From Chloroflexota bacterium (GTDB taxonomy: Bacteria > Chloroflexota > Anaerolineae > JACRMK01), in assembly GCA_016200765.1 (NCBI GenBank), contig JACQEC010000084.1, positions 1 through 9,600 of the forward strand: a stretch of DNA of 9,600 bases, written 5' to 3'. The translations under genes were made by a program, and so were the position numbers. Positions 1 through 6,511 of this stretch are shown piece after piece. Below the pieces are notes generated by a model. The model did no database searches. It saw only the letters and a list, made by a program, of their open reading frames with translations, and was not told the origin of the DNA. Position 1 is the first letter of the stretch, and each line of letters begins with the position of its first letter.

Positions 1-792
1 GACGACCTCACCTGGCCGGAGATCAAGGAGGCCGCCGCGCGCAACACCGCCGTGCTGATACCGGTGGGCGCGATTGAGGACCACGGCCGGCATCTGCCGC
101 TCAACACCGACAACATCATCGTCGAGGCCGTCTGCTTCGAGACGGCGCGGCGCTCGGCGGGCGAGGTGCTGTCCCTGCCGGTCATACCGGTCGGGCTGAA
201 CGAGCACCACATGGATTTCCCCGGCACGCTCAGCGCCGAGATGGACCTGCTGTTGAAGTATGTCGCGCAGTGCGCGATCAGCCTGACGCGGCACGGCTTC
301 ACGCACGTGATGATTGTCAACGGACACGGCTCAAACGCCAGCGTGTGCGAATTGGCGGCGCGCAAGGCGGTGCTGGCGAGCGGCGCAATTGTCGGGGCTA
401 TGGCCGGCAATGCCGCGGTCAGCGACGCGCTGGTCTCCGACCTGATTGCCCGCCACCGCCGGAGCGCGCCCGGAGGCATCGGCCACGCCTGCGAGTACGA
501 GACGGCGATGATGCTGCACCTGCGCCCCGATCTGGTGCAGATGGATAAGGCGGTCAAAGAGACGGGGCAGATGGTCACGCCGTATTTCAACTGGGGCGAC
601 CACCCGCAAGCCTCGGCGTACTCGTGGATGGACTGGTGGAGCCGCTTTTCGGACTCCGGCGTGGCCGGCGACCCGACGGCGGCGACGGCCGAATTCGGCG
701 CGCTGATGTTCGACGAAACGTGCCGCCGCATGGTCGAGGTTCTGCGCGAGTTCCGCCAAATTCCCGTGCGCGCGCGGAAGGATCACCATTGA
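1..792 (+). CDS. Creatininase family protein (5' end outside window)
   Basis: The reading frame is open from base 1, so the gene begins upstream and 263 codons are visible. Residues 20-35 read PVGAIEDHGRHLPLNT, the creatininase-family signature (usually PVGSxEQHGPHLPLxTD) that supplies the metal-binding Glu, His and Asp. NGHGSN near residue 104 corresponds to the family NGHGGN motif, and HACEYETAMMLHLRP near residue 162 matches the HAGExETS segment with the catalytic-site Glu. Family members are cytosolic metal-dependent amidohydrolases acting on small cyclic amides, such as creatinine or formamidopyrimidine intermediates; the substrate here cannot be told. A GTG at 52 is an internal codon, not the start, because the family-like segment LTWPEIKEAA precedes it. 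Next gene downstream is 42 bases away. Confidence 0.93.
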   Translation, partial: DDLTWPEIKEAAARNTAVLIPVGAIEDHGRHLPLNTDNIIVEAVCFETARRSAGEVLSLPVIPVGLNEHHMDFPGTLSAEMDLLLKYVAQCAISLTRHGFTHVMIVNGHGSNASVCELAARKAVLASGAIVGAMAGNAAVSDALVSDLIARHRRSAPGGIGHACEYETAMMLHLRPDLVQMDKAVKETGQMVTPYFNWGDHPQASAYSWMDWWSRFSDSGVAGDPTAATAEFGALMFDETCRRMVEVLREFRQIPVRARKDHH

Positions 793-820
793 CCTATGGC
801 TGCCTGACCGCCCAAGCGAG

Positions 821-829
821 TGCGATAAT
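821..829 (+). promoter_or_regulatory. Extended -10 element for the CopG-type gene
   Basis: The bases TGCGATAAT form an extended -10 box (TGN followed by GATAAT). It ends five bases before the A of the ATG at 835, so the expected transcription start coincides with the start codon. No Shine-Dalgarno sequence and no convincing -35 box lie at standard spacing. This is what a leaderless promoter looks like. The call is by eye only. Confidence 0.4.
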
Positions 830-834
830 CCAAA

Positions 835-1098
835 ATGAGCAAATTGCAGGCGCCGGAGTTCAAAACCTACGAGGAAGAAGCAGAGTTCTGGGACCACTTC
901 GACACAGGCGATTTTATGGATGATGATGGCGAATGGTTCCACTTCGAGACCCCGATCAAGCGCGCGGTGCGTATCGCGATCCTGCCCGAAGTCGCAAATG
1001 AGCTCGCGCAACAAGCGCGCAGTCAGGGCGTATCGGTTGAGACATTGGTGAATGCCTGGCTCATCGAGCGACTGCGCGCTTTGGAAGCCTCCAGCTGA
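835..1098 (+). CDS. CopG-family type II antitoxin-like protein, orphan
   Basis: This is an 87-residue acidic protein. Residues 10-25 contain the pattern EEEAEFWDHFDTGDF, which matches the amino-terminal FWD-x-xD-x-x-D(Y/F) signature of the CopG-type antitoxin family (Pfam CopG_antitoxin, related to BrnA). The carboxy-terminal part (residues 40-87) has the ribbon-helix-helix character of that family: RAVRIAILPEVANELA followed by a helical VSVETLVNAWLIERL segment. Such proteins bind DNA as dimers and neutralise a partner toxin, usually a BrnT-like RNase encoded just upstream. No toxin is present on either side here: the upstream gene is a creatininase and the downstream genes are convergent. 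It could be a relic, a solitary regulator, or a partner for a toxin elsewhere. The ATG has no Shine-Dalgarno sequence and may be read leaderless. Confidence 0.85.
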   Translation: MSKLQAPEFKTYEEEAEFWDHFDTGDFMDDDGEWFHFETPIKRAVRIAILPEVANELAQQARSQGVSVETLVNAWLIERLRALEASS

Positions 1099-1157
1099 TC
1101 AGGTCATTCCGCCCACCGGCGCATTGTGCTCTTATCTCTGAACTGATCGCCACCCGC

Positions 1158-1436
1158 TTAGGCTGAGCGCGGCTCAAAGGCGGGCAGCGGCGCGCCGGTC
1201 GCTTCGCTATACAGCACGTCGGGGCAGAAATCCACATCGTTGGGCCAGACCAGTGTGCCGGCTTCGAGATCAACTCGCACGCGGCGAAAGAAAGCGATGT
1301 CCTCCAACGGCGTAAAGACACCGCCTCGGCCCACAACCCGCTTGCGAAAATCCAAATCGGACTCCACGCCGTTCGAAAAGGTTAGGTGTAGAATATAGTC
1401 TCGCACATGGCGGACATGAGTGATACGCGGAAACAA
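1158..1436 (-). CDS. DUF2442 domain protein
   Basis: This 92-residue protein shows the DUF2442 pattern. It starts FPRITHVRHVRDYILHLTF, has the VVGRGGVFTPLEDIAFF core at about residues 33-50, and ends with the strongly conserved AGTLVWPNDVDFCPDVLY at residues 59-76. The start is a TTG at 1436, supported by AAAGG five bases upstream and by the usual M-x-PR beginning of the family. The gene lies 10 bases after the DUF4160 stop on the same strand, so both are probably one transcript. DUF4160 and DUF2442 genes are commonly paired and are suspected, not proven, to be a toxin-antitoxin or similar regulatory pair. It converges on the CopG-type gene. Confidence 0.88.
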   Translation of the reverse strand: MFPRITHVRHVRDYILHLTFSNGVESDLDFRKRVVGRGGVFTPLEDIAFFRRVRVDLEAGTLVWPNDVDFCPDVLYSEATGAPLPAFEPRSA

Positions 1437-1446
1437 GCGAGCCTTT

Positions 1447-1707
1447 CTAGCCCAAGGGCGGAATTCTGATCGGAGGCTGATCGGCGCGCAAGCGCTGCCA
1501 GTTATTCATTAGTTCGACTTGATGCAGGGCGGCCCACTCGATGACCATGGAGATGGCGCGAGTCGGCAGGGCGCCGCGCAATAGATGAATGGGTTCGATA
1601 GCGATTTGCGCTTCCATATCGCCGTAGATAGCGTGAAAATGCGGAGGGTCATGCTCGTCAAAATACATGCGAATGAGGATTCCGAAGAATCGGCTGACTT
1701 CAGGCAT
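1447..1707 (-). CDS. DUF4160 domain protein
   Basis: The protein of 86 residues begins MPEVSRFFGILIRMYFDEH and continues DPPHFHAIYGDMEAQI, the hallmark start of DUF4160 proteins with the conserved PHFHA motif. A tail with WAALHQVELMNNWQRL is also typical. I chose the ATG at 1707 because the family nearly always starts MPxIxRF. In-frame ATG at 1725 and TTG at 1734 would add up to nine residues; a GGAGG-like stretch directly abuts the 1725 ATG and is too close to be a normal ribosome site for it. A TATAAT at 1742-1737 would place transcription start near 1730, which fits the shorter start best. It is the first gene of a pair with the DUF2442 gene. The molecular role of the family is not established; small toxin is a common guess. 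Confidence 0.88.
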   Translation of the reverse strand: MPEVSRFFGILIRMYFDEHDPPHFHAIYGDMEAQIAIEPIHLLRGALPTRAISMVIEWAALHQVELMNNWQRLRADQPPIRIPPLG

Positions 1708-1736
1708 GAGGTCTCTAACTGGCATTCCTCCCAAGA

Positions 1737-1742
1737 ATTATA
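1737..1742 (-). promoter_or_regulatory. Possible -10 box for the DUF4160-DUF2442 pair
   Basis: A perfect TATAAT lies on the minus strand about 30 bases ahead of the chosen DUF4160 start. I do not see a recognisable -35 box at 16-18 bases, so the promoter assignment is weak and rests on the -10 and its position. Confidence 0.35.
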
Positions 1743-1869
1743 ACACAAGGGATTACAAGATTTACGAAGACTTTGCGGGAGTGGAAATGGATGGGACTTG
1801 GCCTTTGATTAGCCACCAGTCATTGGCTCGCATTGATATATTGATGGACGCAAAGACCAGCCTTGATCT

Positions 1870-4040
1870 ATGACCGCCTCCACGCCGCCAACCCTCTCCC
1901 TTGACCTTATCGCGGATATCTGCGCGGGCCGGCATGGCGACCCGTTCAGCGTGCTGGGGCCCCACATGGTCATGCTCGATGGGCAGTCGGCGGTGGCCGT
2001 GCGCGCGTTTCTCCCCTTCGACCGCGCGGTCAGCGTCGTCAGCGTGCAGGAGCCAGCAGAGACCACGCCCATGCGGCAACTTCACCCGGCGGGTTTCTAC
2101 GAGGCGGTGTTCGCTGGCCGTGACCCGACGTTTCGCTACCGCCTGCGCGTCGCAGGAGCCGATGGGGACGAGCGCCTGATCGAAGACCCCTACGCTTTCC
2201 CGCCGCTCTTGAGCGACTACGACCTGCACCTGCTGGGTGAGGGCACGCACCACCGTTCCTACGAGAAACCGTCCACCCGATGCGCTTTCGCCACGAGGCG
2301 GGCCTTTGGGAAATCTTCCTGCCGGGGCTTGAGGCGGGCACGCCGTATAAATATGAGATATGCAGTCAGGGGCAGAGGGGGAAGGCCGACAAGGCCGACC
2401 CCTACGGCTTCGCGGCAGAACTGCGCCCACAGACGGCCTCGCTGATCTATGACGTGGATGCGTATCAATGGGGCGACGCCGGGTGGATGGGGAGGCGGCG
2501 GGCGCGCGACCTCAACCAGCCCATGTCCATTTACGAAGTCCACCTCGGCTCGTGGCGGCGCGTGCCCGACGAAGCCAACCGCTGGCTGACCTACCGTGAA
2601 CTCGCGCATCAGTTGGTCGCCTACATCAAAGAGATGGGCTACACGCATATCGAACTCCTGCCCATCACCGAGCATCCCTACGATGGCTCGTGGGGTTACC
2701 AGACAGTCGGCTACTTCGCGCCGACCAGCCGCTACGGCTCCCCGGCTGACTTCATGTATTTCGTGGACACCTGCCACCAAAACGGGATCGGCGTATTTCT
2801 CGACTGGGCGCCGGCGCACTTCCCGAAAGACGTTCACGGCCTGAACACCTTTGACGGCACCCACCTCTACGAGCACGCCGACCCGCGCCGGGGCGAGCAT
2901 CAGGATTGGGGCACGCTCATCTTCAACTACGGGCGCAACGAGGTGCGCAACTTCCTGTTGTCCTCGGCGATGTTCTGGCTCAACAAGTATCACCTTGACG
3001 GCCTGCGGGTGGATGCCGTCGCCTCGATGCTCTACCTCGACTACTCGCGCAAGCCGGGCGAGTGGCTGCCCAACCGGTTTGGCGGGCGGGAGAATCTCGA
3101 AGCGGTTGACTTCCTGAAAGAGTTTAACCGGCTGGTGCACGAGGCGTATCCGGGCGTGCTGACGATAGCCGAGGAATCCACCGCCTGGCCGATGGTCACG
3201 CGCCCGGTTTATCTGGGCGGGCTGGGCTTTGATCTCAAGTGGAACATGGGTTGGATGCACGACCTGCTGGCCTACATGGCGTGCGACCCGCTCTTCCGCC
3301 GCAACGAGCAGGGCAAGCTCACCTTCTCGCTGATGTACGCTTTCAGCGAGAACTACCTGCTGCCGCTCTCGCACGACGAGGTCGTGCACCTGAAGAAGTC
3401 GCTGTTGGACAAGATGCCCGGCGACCGCTGGCAGAAGTTCGCCAACCTGCGCGCGTTCTACGGCTTCATGACCGCTCATCCGGGCAAGAAACTGCTGTTC
3501 ATGGGCGGCGAGCCGCACGGGGCCGCGCACCGCGGCCTGCAAAAGTTTGTCGCCGACCTGAACCGACTCTATCGCGCCGAGCCGTCATTATACGAGGTGG
3601 ATGGCTCTTGGGACGGCTTTGAGTGGATTGATTTCCGCGACATTGACCACAGCATCGTCGCCTTCATGCGCCGCGCCAAAGACCCGCAAGACTTCCTCGT
3701 GGTCGCCTGCAACTTCACGCCCGTGCCGCGCTCCGGCTACCGGCTGGGCGTGCCCGCGCTGGGCGAATACCGCGAACGGCTGAACAGCGATGCGGCGCCG
3801 TACGGCGGCAGTGGCATGGGCAATCCCCAGCCCGTGCCCGCCGAAGCGGTCAAGTGGCACACACAGCCATATTCGGTGGTAGTGACCCTGCCACCGTTGA
3901 GCACGATTATCCTGAAGCCGCTGAACCCGCAGTTCCCGCCGCCGAAAGCGGAGGCCGCAGAGGAGGACCCTGCGGAGCCGATGGCGCAGAAGAAGGATGA
4001 CACCGCGGAAGGCGATGCTTTGACGGCTGATAACGGGTGA
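1870..4040 (+). pseudogene. glgB: 1,4-alpha-glucan branching enzyme, broken by two deletions
   Basis: GlgB cuts alpha-1,4 glucan chains and rejoins them as alpha-1,6 branches during glycogen synthesis. The first frame (1870-2268, 133 residues) encodes the amino-terminal domain with GDPFSVLGPH and ends at GTHHRSYEK. The sequence then continues in another frame from about 2271 (VHPMRFRHEAGLWEIFLPGL) to the stop at 4040. About 35-40 residues normally present between these points, including the FAVWAPNA and VVGDFN-WDGR motifs of the CBM48 module, are gone, and the frame is shifted. The GH13 core is well kept: GLRVDAVASM (Asp codon at 3012), AEEST (from 3168), LSHDEVVH (Asp codon at 3375). A second, in-frame loss of roughly 20 residues follows FMGGE near 3512, removing the family's FxQxREWNHDxSLDWH stretch. 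The tail after LKPLNP is an unusual lysine/acid-rich extension of about 40 residues. Either real gene decay or assembly error. Confidence 0.9.
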
Positions 4041-4076
4041 TAATGTAATGAACCTTACAGCGAATCAAAGCGCGGC

Positions 4077-4095
4077 CTGCTATTCTCGATAGCAG
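4077..4095 (+). terminator. Hairpin after glgB, possible weak terminator
   Basis: CTGCTAT and ATAGCAG form a perfect 7-bp stem with a 5-base loop, 36 bases after the glgB stop codon. The position suits transcription termination, but only a few scattered T residues follow instead of a clear T-run, so a factor-independent role is doubtful. Confidence 0.3.
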
Positions 4096-4122
4096 ATTGG
4101 TTCGTGATGTGGATTGTTTCTA

Positions 4123-4168
4123 TGCTCACCTCGCGTCCGGTTGCGCATACCTATGGCAGAGGTGAGCA
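4123..4168. repeat. 10-bp perfect inverted repeat with 26-base spacer
   Basis: TGCTCACCTC at 4123-4132 is the exact reverse complement of GAGGTGAGCA at 4159-4168. The pair sits in the 234-base non-coding stretch between glgB and the DUF3179 gene. No T-run follows on either strand. It could be an operator, a structured leader or the end of a vanished element; nothing else recognisable lies in this stretch besides the hairpin at 4077. Confidence 0.45.
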
Positions 4169-4274
4169 GGGAAGGGGGAGCAATGGCGAGGGCGAACAAT
4201 GCTCGACAGCGTAGGCCACAGCATCATGCGGTGTCGCGCGCCTTTGATCAGGCGCTCGCCTCATCCTCGTGAAT

Positions 4275-5294
4275 ATGGCTCGAACGGTTTGCTTCATCCT
4301 GTCGCTATTCACGGCATTGGTCAGCGCTTGCGGGCCGGGCCCAACACCGACGTACCCGACGGCATTACCTGCGACCTCATTCGACCCGCGCGGGCCGCGC
4401 ACGAAAGAATTCGCGCAACTGCTTGCGCGTGATGCGATTCTGCCCATCTACCATCCGCAGTTCGTGCGCGCCGACGCGAGTCGCTACGCGGAAGACGAAC
4501 TGGTGATGGGCGTCGCGATCAACGGCGAGGCGAAAGCCTACCCCGTGACGCTGCTCACGTTTCGGGAGATGGTCAACGATGAGCTGGCCGGAGTGCCCAT
4601 CCTCGTCACGTTCTGACCGCTCTGCTATACCGGTCTCGTGCATGATCGGCGGGTGAATGGCAGGGCATTGGTCTTTGGCAACCAGGGCGCGCTGTATCTG
4701 AACGCGATGACGTGGTGGGACCACGAGACCGAAAGCCTATGGTCGCAGCCGCTGGGCGAAGCCATCGGCGGAGCACTGCTGGGCACGCAGTTGGAATTAC
4801 TGCCCAGCAGCACGGTGCCGTGGGCGACGTGGCGCGCGGAGCATCCGCAGACGCTGGCGCTGTTCGACGAATCCTACGAACAGTTCAACCTTGAGAGCCG
4901 CAAGTCCTCGCAAGATAACTACATCATTGGCGTCGTGCTGGGTGATCAGTCACGCGCCTATCCCTATCGCATCGCCAGCGCGGAGCAATTGGTTCAGGAT
5001 CAAATCGGGAATACGCCGTTGCTCGTGCTGGTCGAGCCGCAGTCGCACAGCGTGCACGTGTTCGTGCGCGCGACAGGCGCACAAACGCTGACTTTCGCGC
5101 TGCAAGGCGACGCGCTCATTGATCAACCGACTCACTCGACGTGGGATCGGGCGCACGGCATCGCGATGACGGGCCCGCTGAAAGGCGCCGCGCTGCGTCC
5201 CTTCCCTTACATCCCGGCCTATGCGCGCGCGTGGCGTGACTTTCATCCAGAGAGTTGGTTCTACCAAGGGAAAGGTGTGTTCCAAAAGCCGTGA
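4275..5294 (+). CDS. DUF3179 lipoprotein with in-frame TGA at the CPLC motif
   Basis: Read through one TGA at 4614-4616, the frame gives about 339 residues. It starts with a lipoprotein signal (MARTVCFILSLFTALVSAC, lipobox VSAC, Cys at residue 20), so the product is probably membrane-anchored outside the cytoplasm. DUF3179 features follow: DAILPIYHPQF, DELVMGVAINGEAKAYPV, then VPILVTF-TGA-PLCYTGLVHDRRVNGR, where family members have a conserved VLVT(Y/F)CPLCNTG motif. After this come TESLWSQPLGEAIGG, a second AYPYR segment, and a carboxy-terminal HSTWDRAHGIAMTG plus FHPESWFYQG. The frame after the TGA is open for 226 codons and keeps family features to the end. So the TGA is a recent nonsense change (TGC/TGT to TGA), a sequencing error, or a selenocysteine codon giving a U-x-x-C redox motif. 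A GTG at 4269 is an alternative start. No clear ribosome site. The function of the family is unknown. Confidence 0.85.
4630..4649 (+). other. Hairpin downstream of the in-frame TGA (SECIS-like candidate)
   Basis: CCGGTC (4630-4635) pairs with GATCGG (4644-4649), one pair being G-U, leaving an 8-base loop TCGTGCAT. The stem begins 13 bases after the TGA and the first loop G (4638) is 22 bases after it. Bacterial SECIS elements lie directly after the UGA, with a short apical stem and a loop G at about this distance. Here the G is the third loop base, where the first or second is usual, so the fit is partial. The same bases encode conserved residues, and a six-pair stem can arise by chance. Confidence 0.25.
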
Positions 5295-5435
5295 TCCGAT
5301 GCGGCCATTTTCGATGTGGTGCAGTACGGCGGCATGGGCAATCCCCAACTCGTGCCCGCCGAAGCGGTCAAGTGGCACACCCAGCCGTACTCGGTGGTGG
5401 TGACCCTGTCGCCGCTGAGCGCGATTATGCTGAAA
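5295..5435 (+). pseudogene. Relic of a second glgB 3' end
   Basis: Immediately after the DUF3179 stop, in the same frame, the translation reads SDAAIFDVVQYGGMGNPQ and then VPAEAVKWHTQPYSVVVT, ending LSAIMLK. This repeats the carboxy-terminal beta-domain end of the branching enzyme at 3786-3917. From 5325 to 5435 versus 3801-3917 the DNA differs at about a dozen bases plus one 6-base gap, counted by eye. No glgB catalytic region is near, so this is a leftover of a duplicated or rearranged glgB. An open frame continues to 5513 without recognisable similarity. Confidence 0.85.
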
Positions 5436-5538
5436 CGAGCGCGGCTTGCAGGTGACGCGCCGGCCCACAACGACGATGAGTCTAAGCGACCCTCTTTGAA
5501 GGCAGACCCTTAATCAAACAGAAAGGCAATCGTTAGAG

Positions 5539-5566
5539 TTGATTTTTGGGTGATTCTCACTACAAT
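5539..5566 (+). promoter_or_regulatory. Sigma-70-type promoter ahead of the methyltransferase fragment
   Basis: TTGATT at 5539-5544 and TACAAT at 5561-5566 are separated by 16 bases, close to the consensus layout. It sits 46 bases before the ATG of the truncated methyltransferase and appears to be the original promoter of that gene, now driving a dead reading frame and possibly reading towards the AIPR operon. Confidence 0.5.
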
Positions 5567-5611
5567 CTAGGGCAGGAAACCTCCATAGCCTCTAGAAGCC
5601 GGTGGAACGCA

Positions 5612-5698
5612 ATGAAGTTGCAGTCATCTGTCGAACTTTGTCTCGGCGACTGCCGGGAAGTCTCTAAGGATCTTAAAGGCGACTCCGTTGACCTTTAG
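5612..5698 (+). pseudogene. DNA methyltransferase amino-terminal fragment
   Basis: Twenty-eight codons from ATG to TAG read MKLQSSVELCLGDCREV and SKDLKGDSVDL. This is the usual start of N4/N6 site-specific DNA methyltransferases (pattern ELxxGDCLEVLxxLPDNSVDLIVTSPPY), where the GDC segment belongs to the AdoMet-binding region. The sequence breaks off exactly where the catalytic (D/S)PP(Y/W) motif would follow, and no continuation is found downstream. The stretch 5699-5757 holds nothing I recognise. It is thus a truncated gene left by a rearrangement, probably part of a former restriction-modification locus. Identification from so short a piece is moderate. Confidence 0.6.
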
Positions 5699-5757
5699 AG
5701 TCGGATGCCGAGGCATTGTGACGCGAAGCTCAAGGCCAAATCCAACACCAAGGCGGT

Positions 5758-6466
5758 ATGCCGGTAGTAGACGACACCACGTTGAACAAGTTCTACGCCC
5801 AGCAGATCGAGTTCGTCACACGTCGCTGGTCAGGCAAGCACTGGCAAGTGGTGCAGGGTATCAGCGAGGTCACGCGCTTGTGAACCGAGGGCGAGCGCCC
5901 GATTCGTTGTGACTACCGCCTCTTCCCAAGGCTACAGACGGTGCGACCAATGACTATCATTTCCACGTCATGCTTACCACGGCGCACCGGCGGGGCTTCC
6001 GGGCGTGTTGCGTCGTCTTTGACAGTTGGTACAACAATTGAGCCGATCTGGAGTTGGTGCGTAGCTGTGGCTGACAAGCATGAAGAATAACCGACCTGTC
6101 AGCCTCAACTTCCAGGACAACAGACCCGTTTCAGAACTGCCCATCGCTGCGAGCGGTACGTTCGTGCATCTGAAAGGCTACAGTCTCATCCGGGTGTTCA
6201 AGGGCGTCACCCCAGACGGCGATATTGAATACTGGGCGACTAATGACTTCGAATGAACTTGGTTGATCGAGAACTACCATCGCAGGATCAAATGGTGCTA
6301 CGACAACGAGCGTTGCCCAGTGCATGCTATCCGTGCGCAACGCAGTCACAACGGCTTAAGTTTTGTCACCGGCCCAAGTTGATTCGAAGCCAAGACCACC
6401 GTCAGCCGTGAGGCTGTTCGCGCCTATCTCGCTTATCCAACCTACGTTTTATCCCCTAACCACGTA
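5758..6466 (+). pseudogene. Degraded IS4/IS701-like DDE transposase
   Basis: Conserved blocks of a DDE transposase can be followed across several frames. First comes VVDDTTLNKFYAQQIEF then WSGKHWQVVQGI (5764-5850, first Asp pair 5770-5775). Next is ATDGATNDYHFHVML (about 5930-5975), then VVFDSWYNN-stop-ADLELVRS (second Asp 6021-6023). Then follow MKNNRPVSL, GTFVHLKGYSLIRVF, DGDIEYWATNDFE, IENYHRRIKW (Glu 6269-6271) and finally EAVRAYLAYPTYVL up to about 6455. Lesions include TGA codons at 5881, 6039, 6254 and 6379 and at least two frame changes (near 5925 and 6080). The amino-terminal third of a normal transposase is missing, and I could not find terminal inverted repeats. The element is dead and old. 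The family name is from remembered motif resemblance and may be off; the DDE class is more certain. Confidence 0.75.
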
Positions 6467-6500
6467 ATGTCTAACACAATTCAGTATAGCGCGCATAGCG

Positions 6501-6505
6501 AGGAG
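6501..6505 (+). promoter_or_regulatory. Ribosome binding site fixing the AIPR start
   Basis: AGGAG lies six bases before the ATG at 6512. An in-frame ATG at 6467 would add 15 residues, but it is joined in frame to the end of the transposase relic and has no ribosome site, so it is probably spurious. Confidence 0.75.
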
Positions 6506-6511
6506 TCTCCA

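Noticed and set aside
331..1014. Long minus-strand open frame of 227 codons
   Set aside because: It is antisense to the clear creatininase and CopG-type genes and has an arginine/histidine-rich composition typical of shadow frames in GC-rich DNA.
1837..1842. TATATT as a -10 box for glgB
   Set aside because: No -35 box at acceptable spacing (candidates give spacers of 8 or 26 bases).
2259..3542. Minus-strand open frame of 427 codons across glgB
   Set aside because: It is a mirror of the well conserved glgB coding sequence; no recognisable domain, low-complexity Val/Arg/Ala composition.
4614..4616. Alternative genetic code (TGA read as Trp or Gly)
   Set aside because: TGA is used as the normal stop of several intact genes here (CopG-type, AIPR, acidic protein), and Trp is encoded by TGG throughout.
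5688..5912. Open frame of 74 codons over the methyltransferase/transposase junction
   Set aside because: It lies in a different frame from the recognisable transposase block DDTTLNKFY and shows no similarity of its own.
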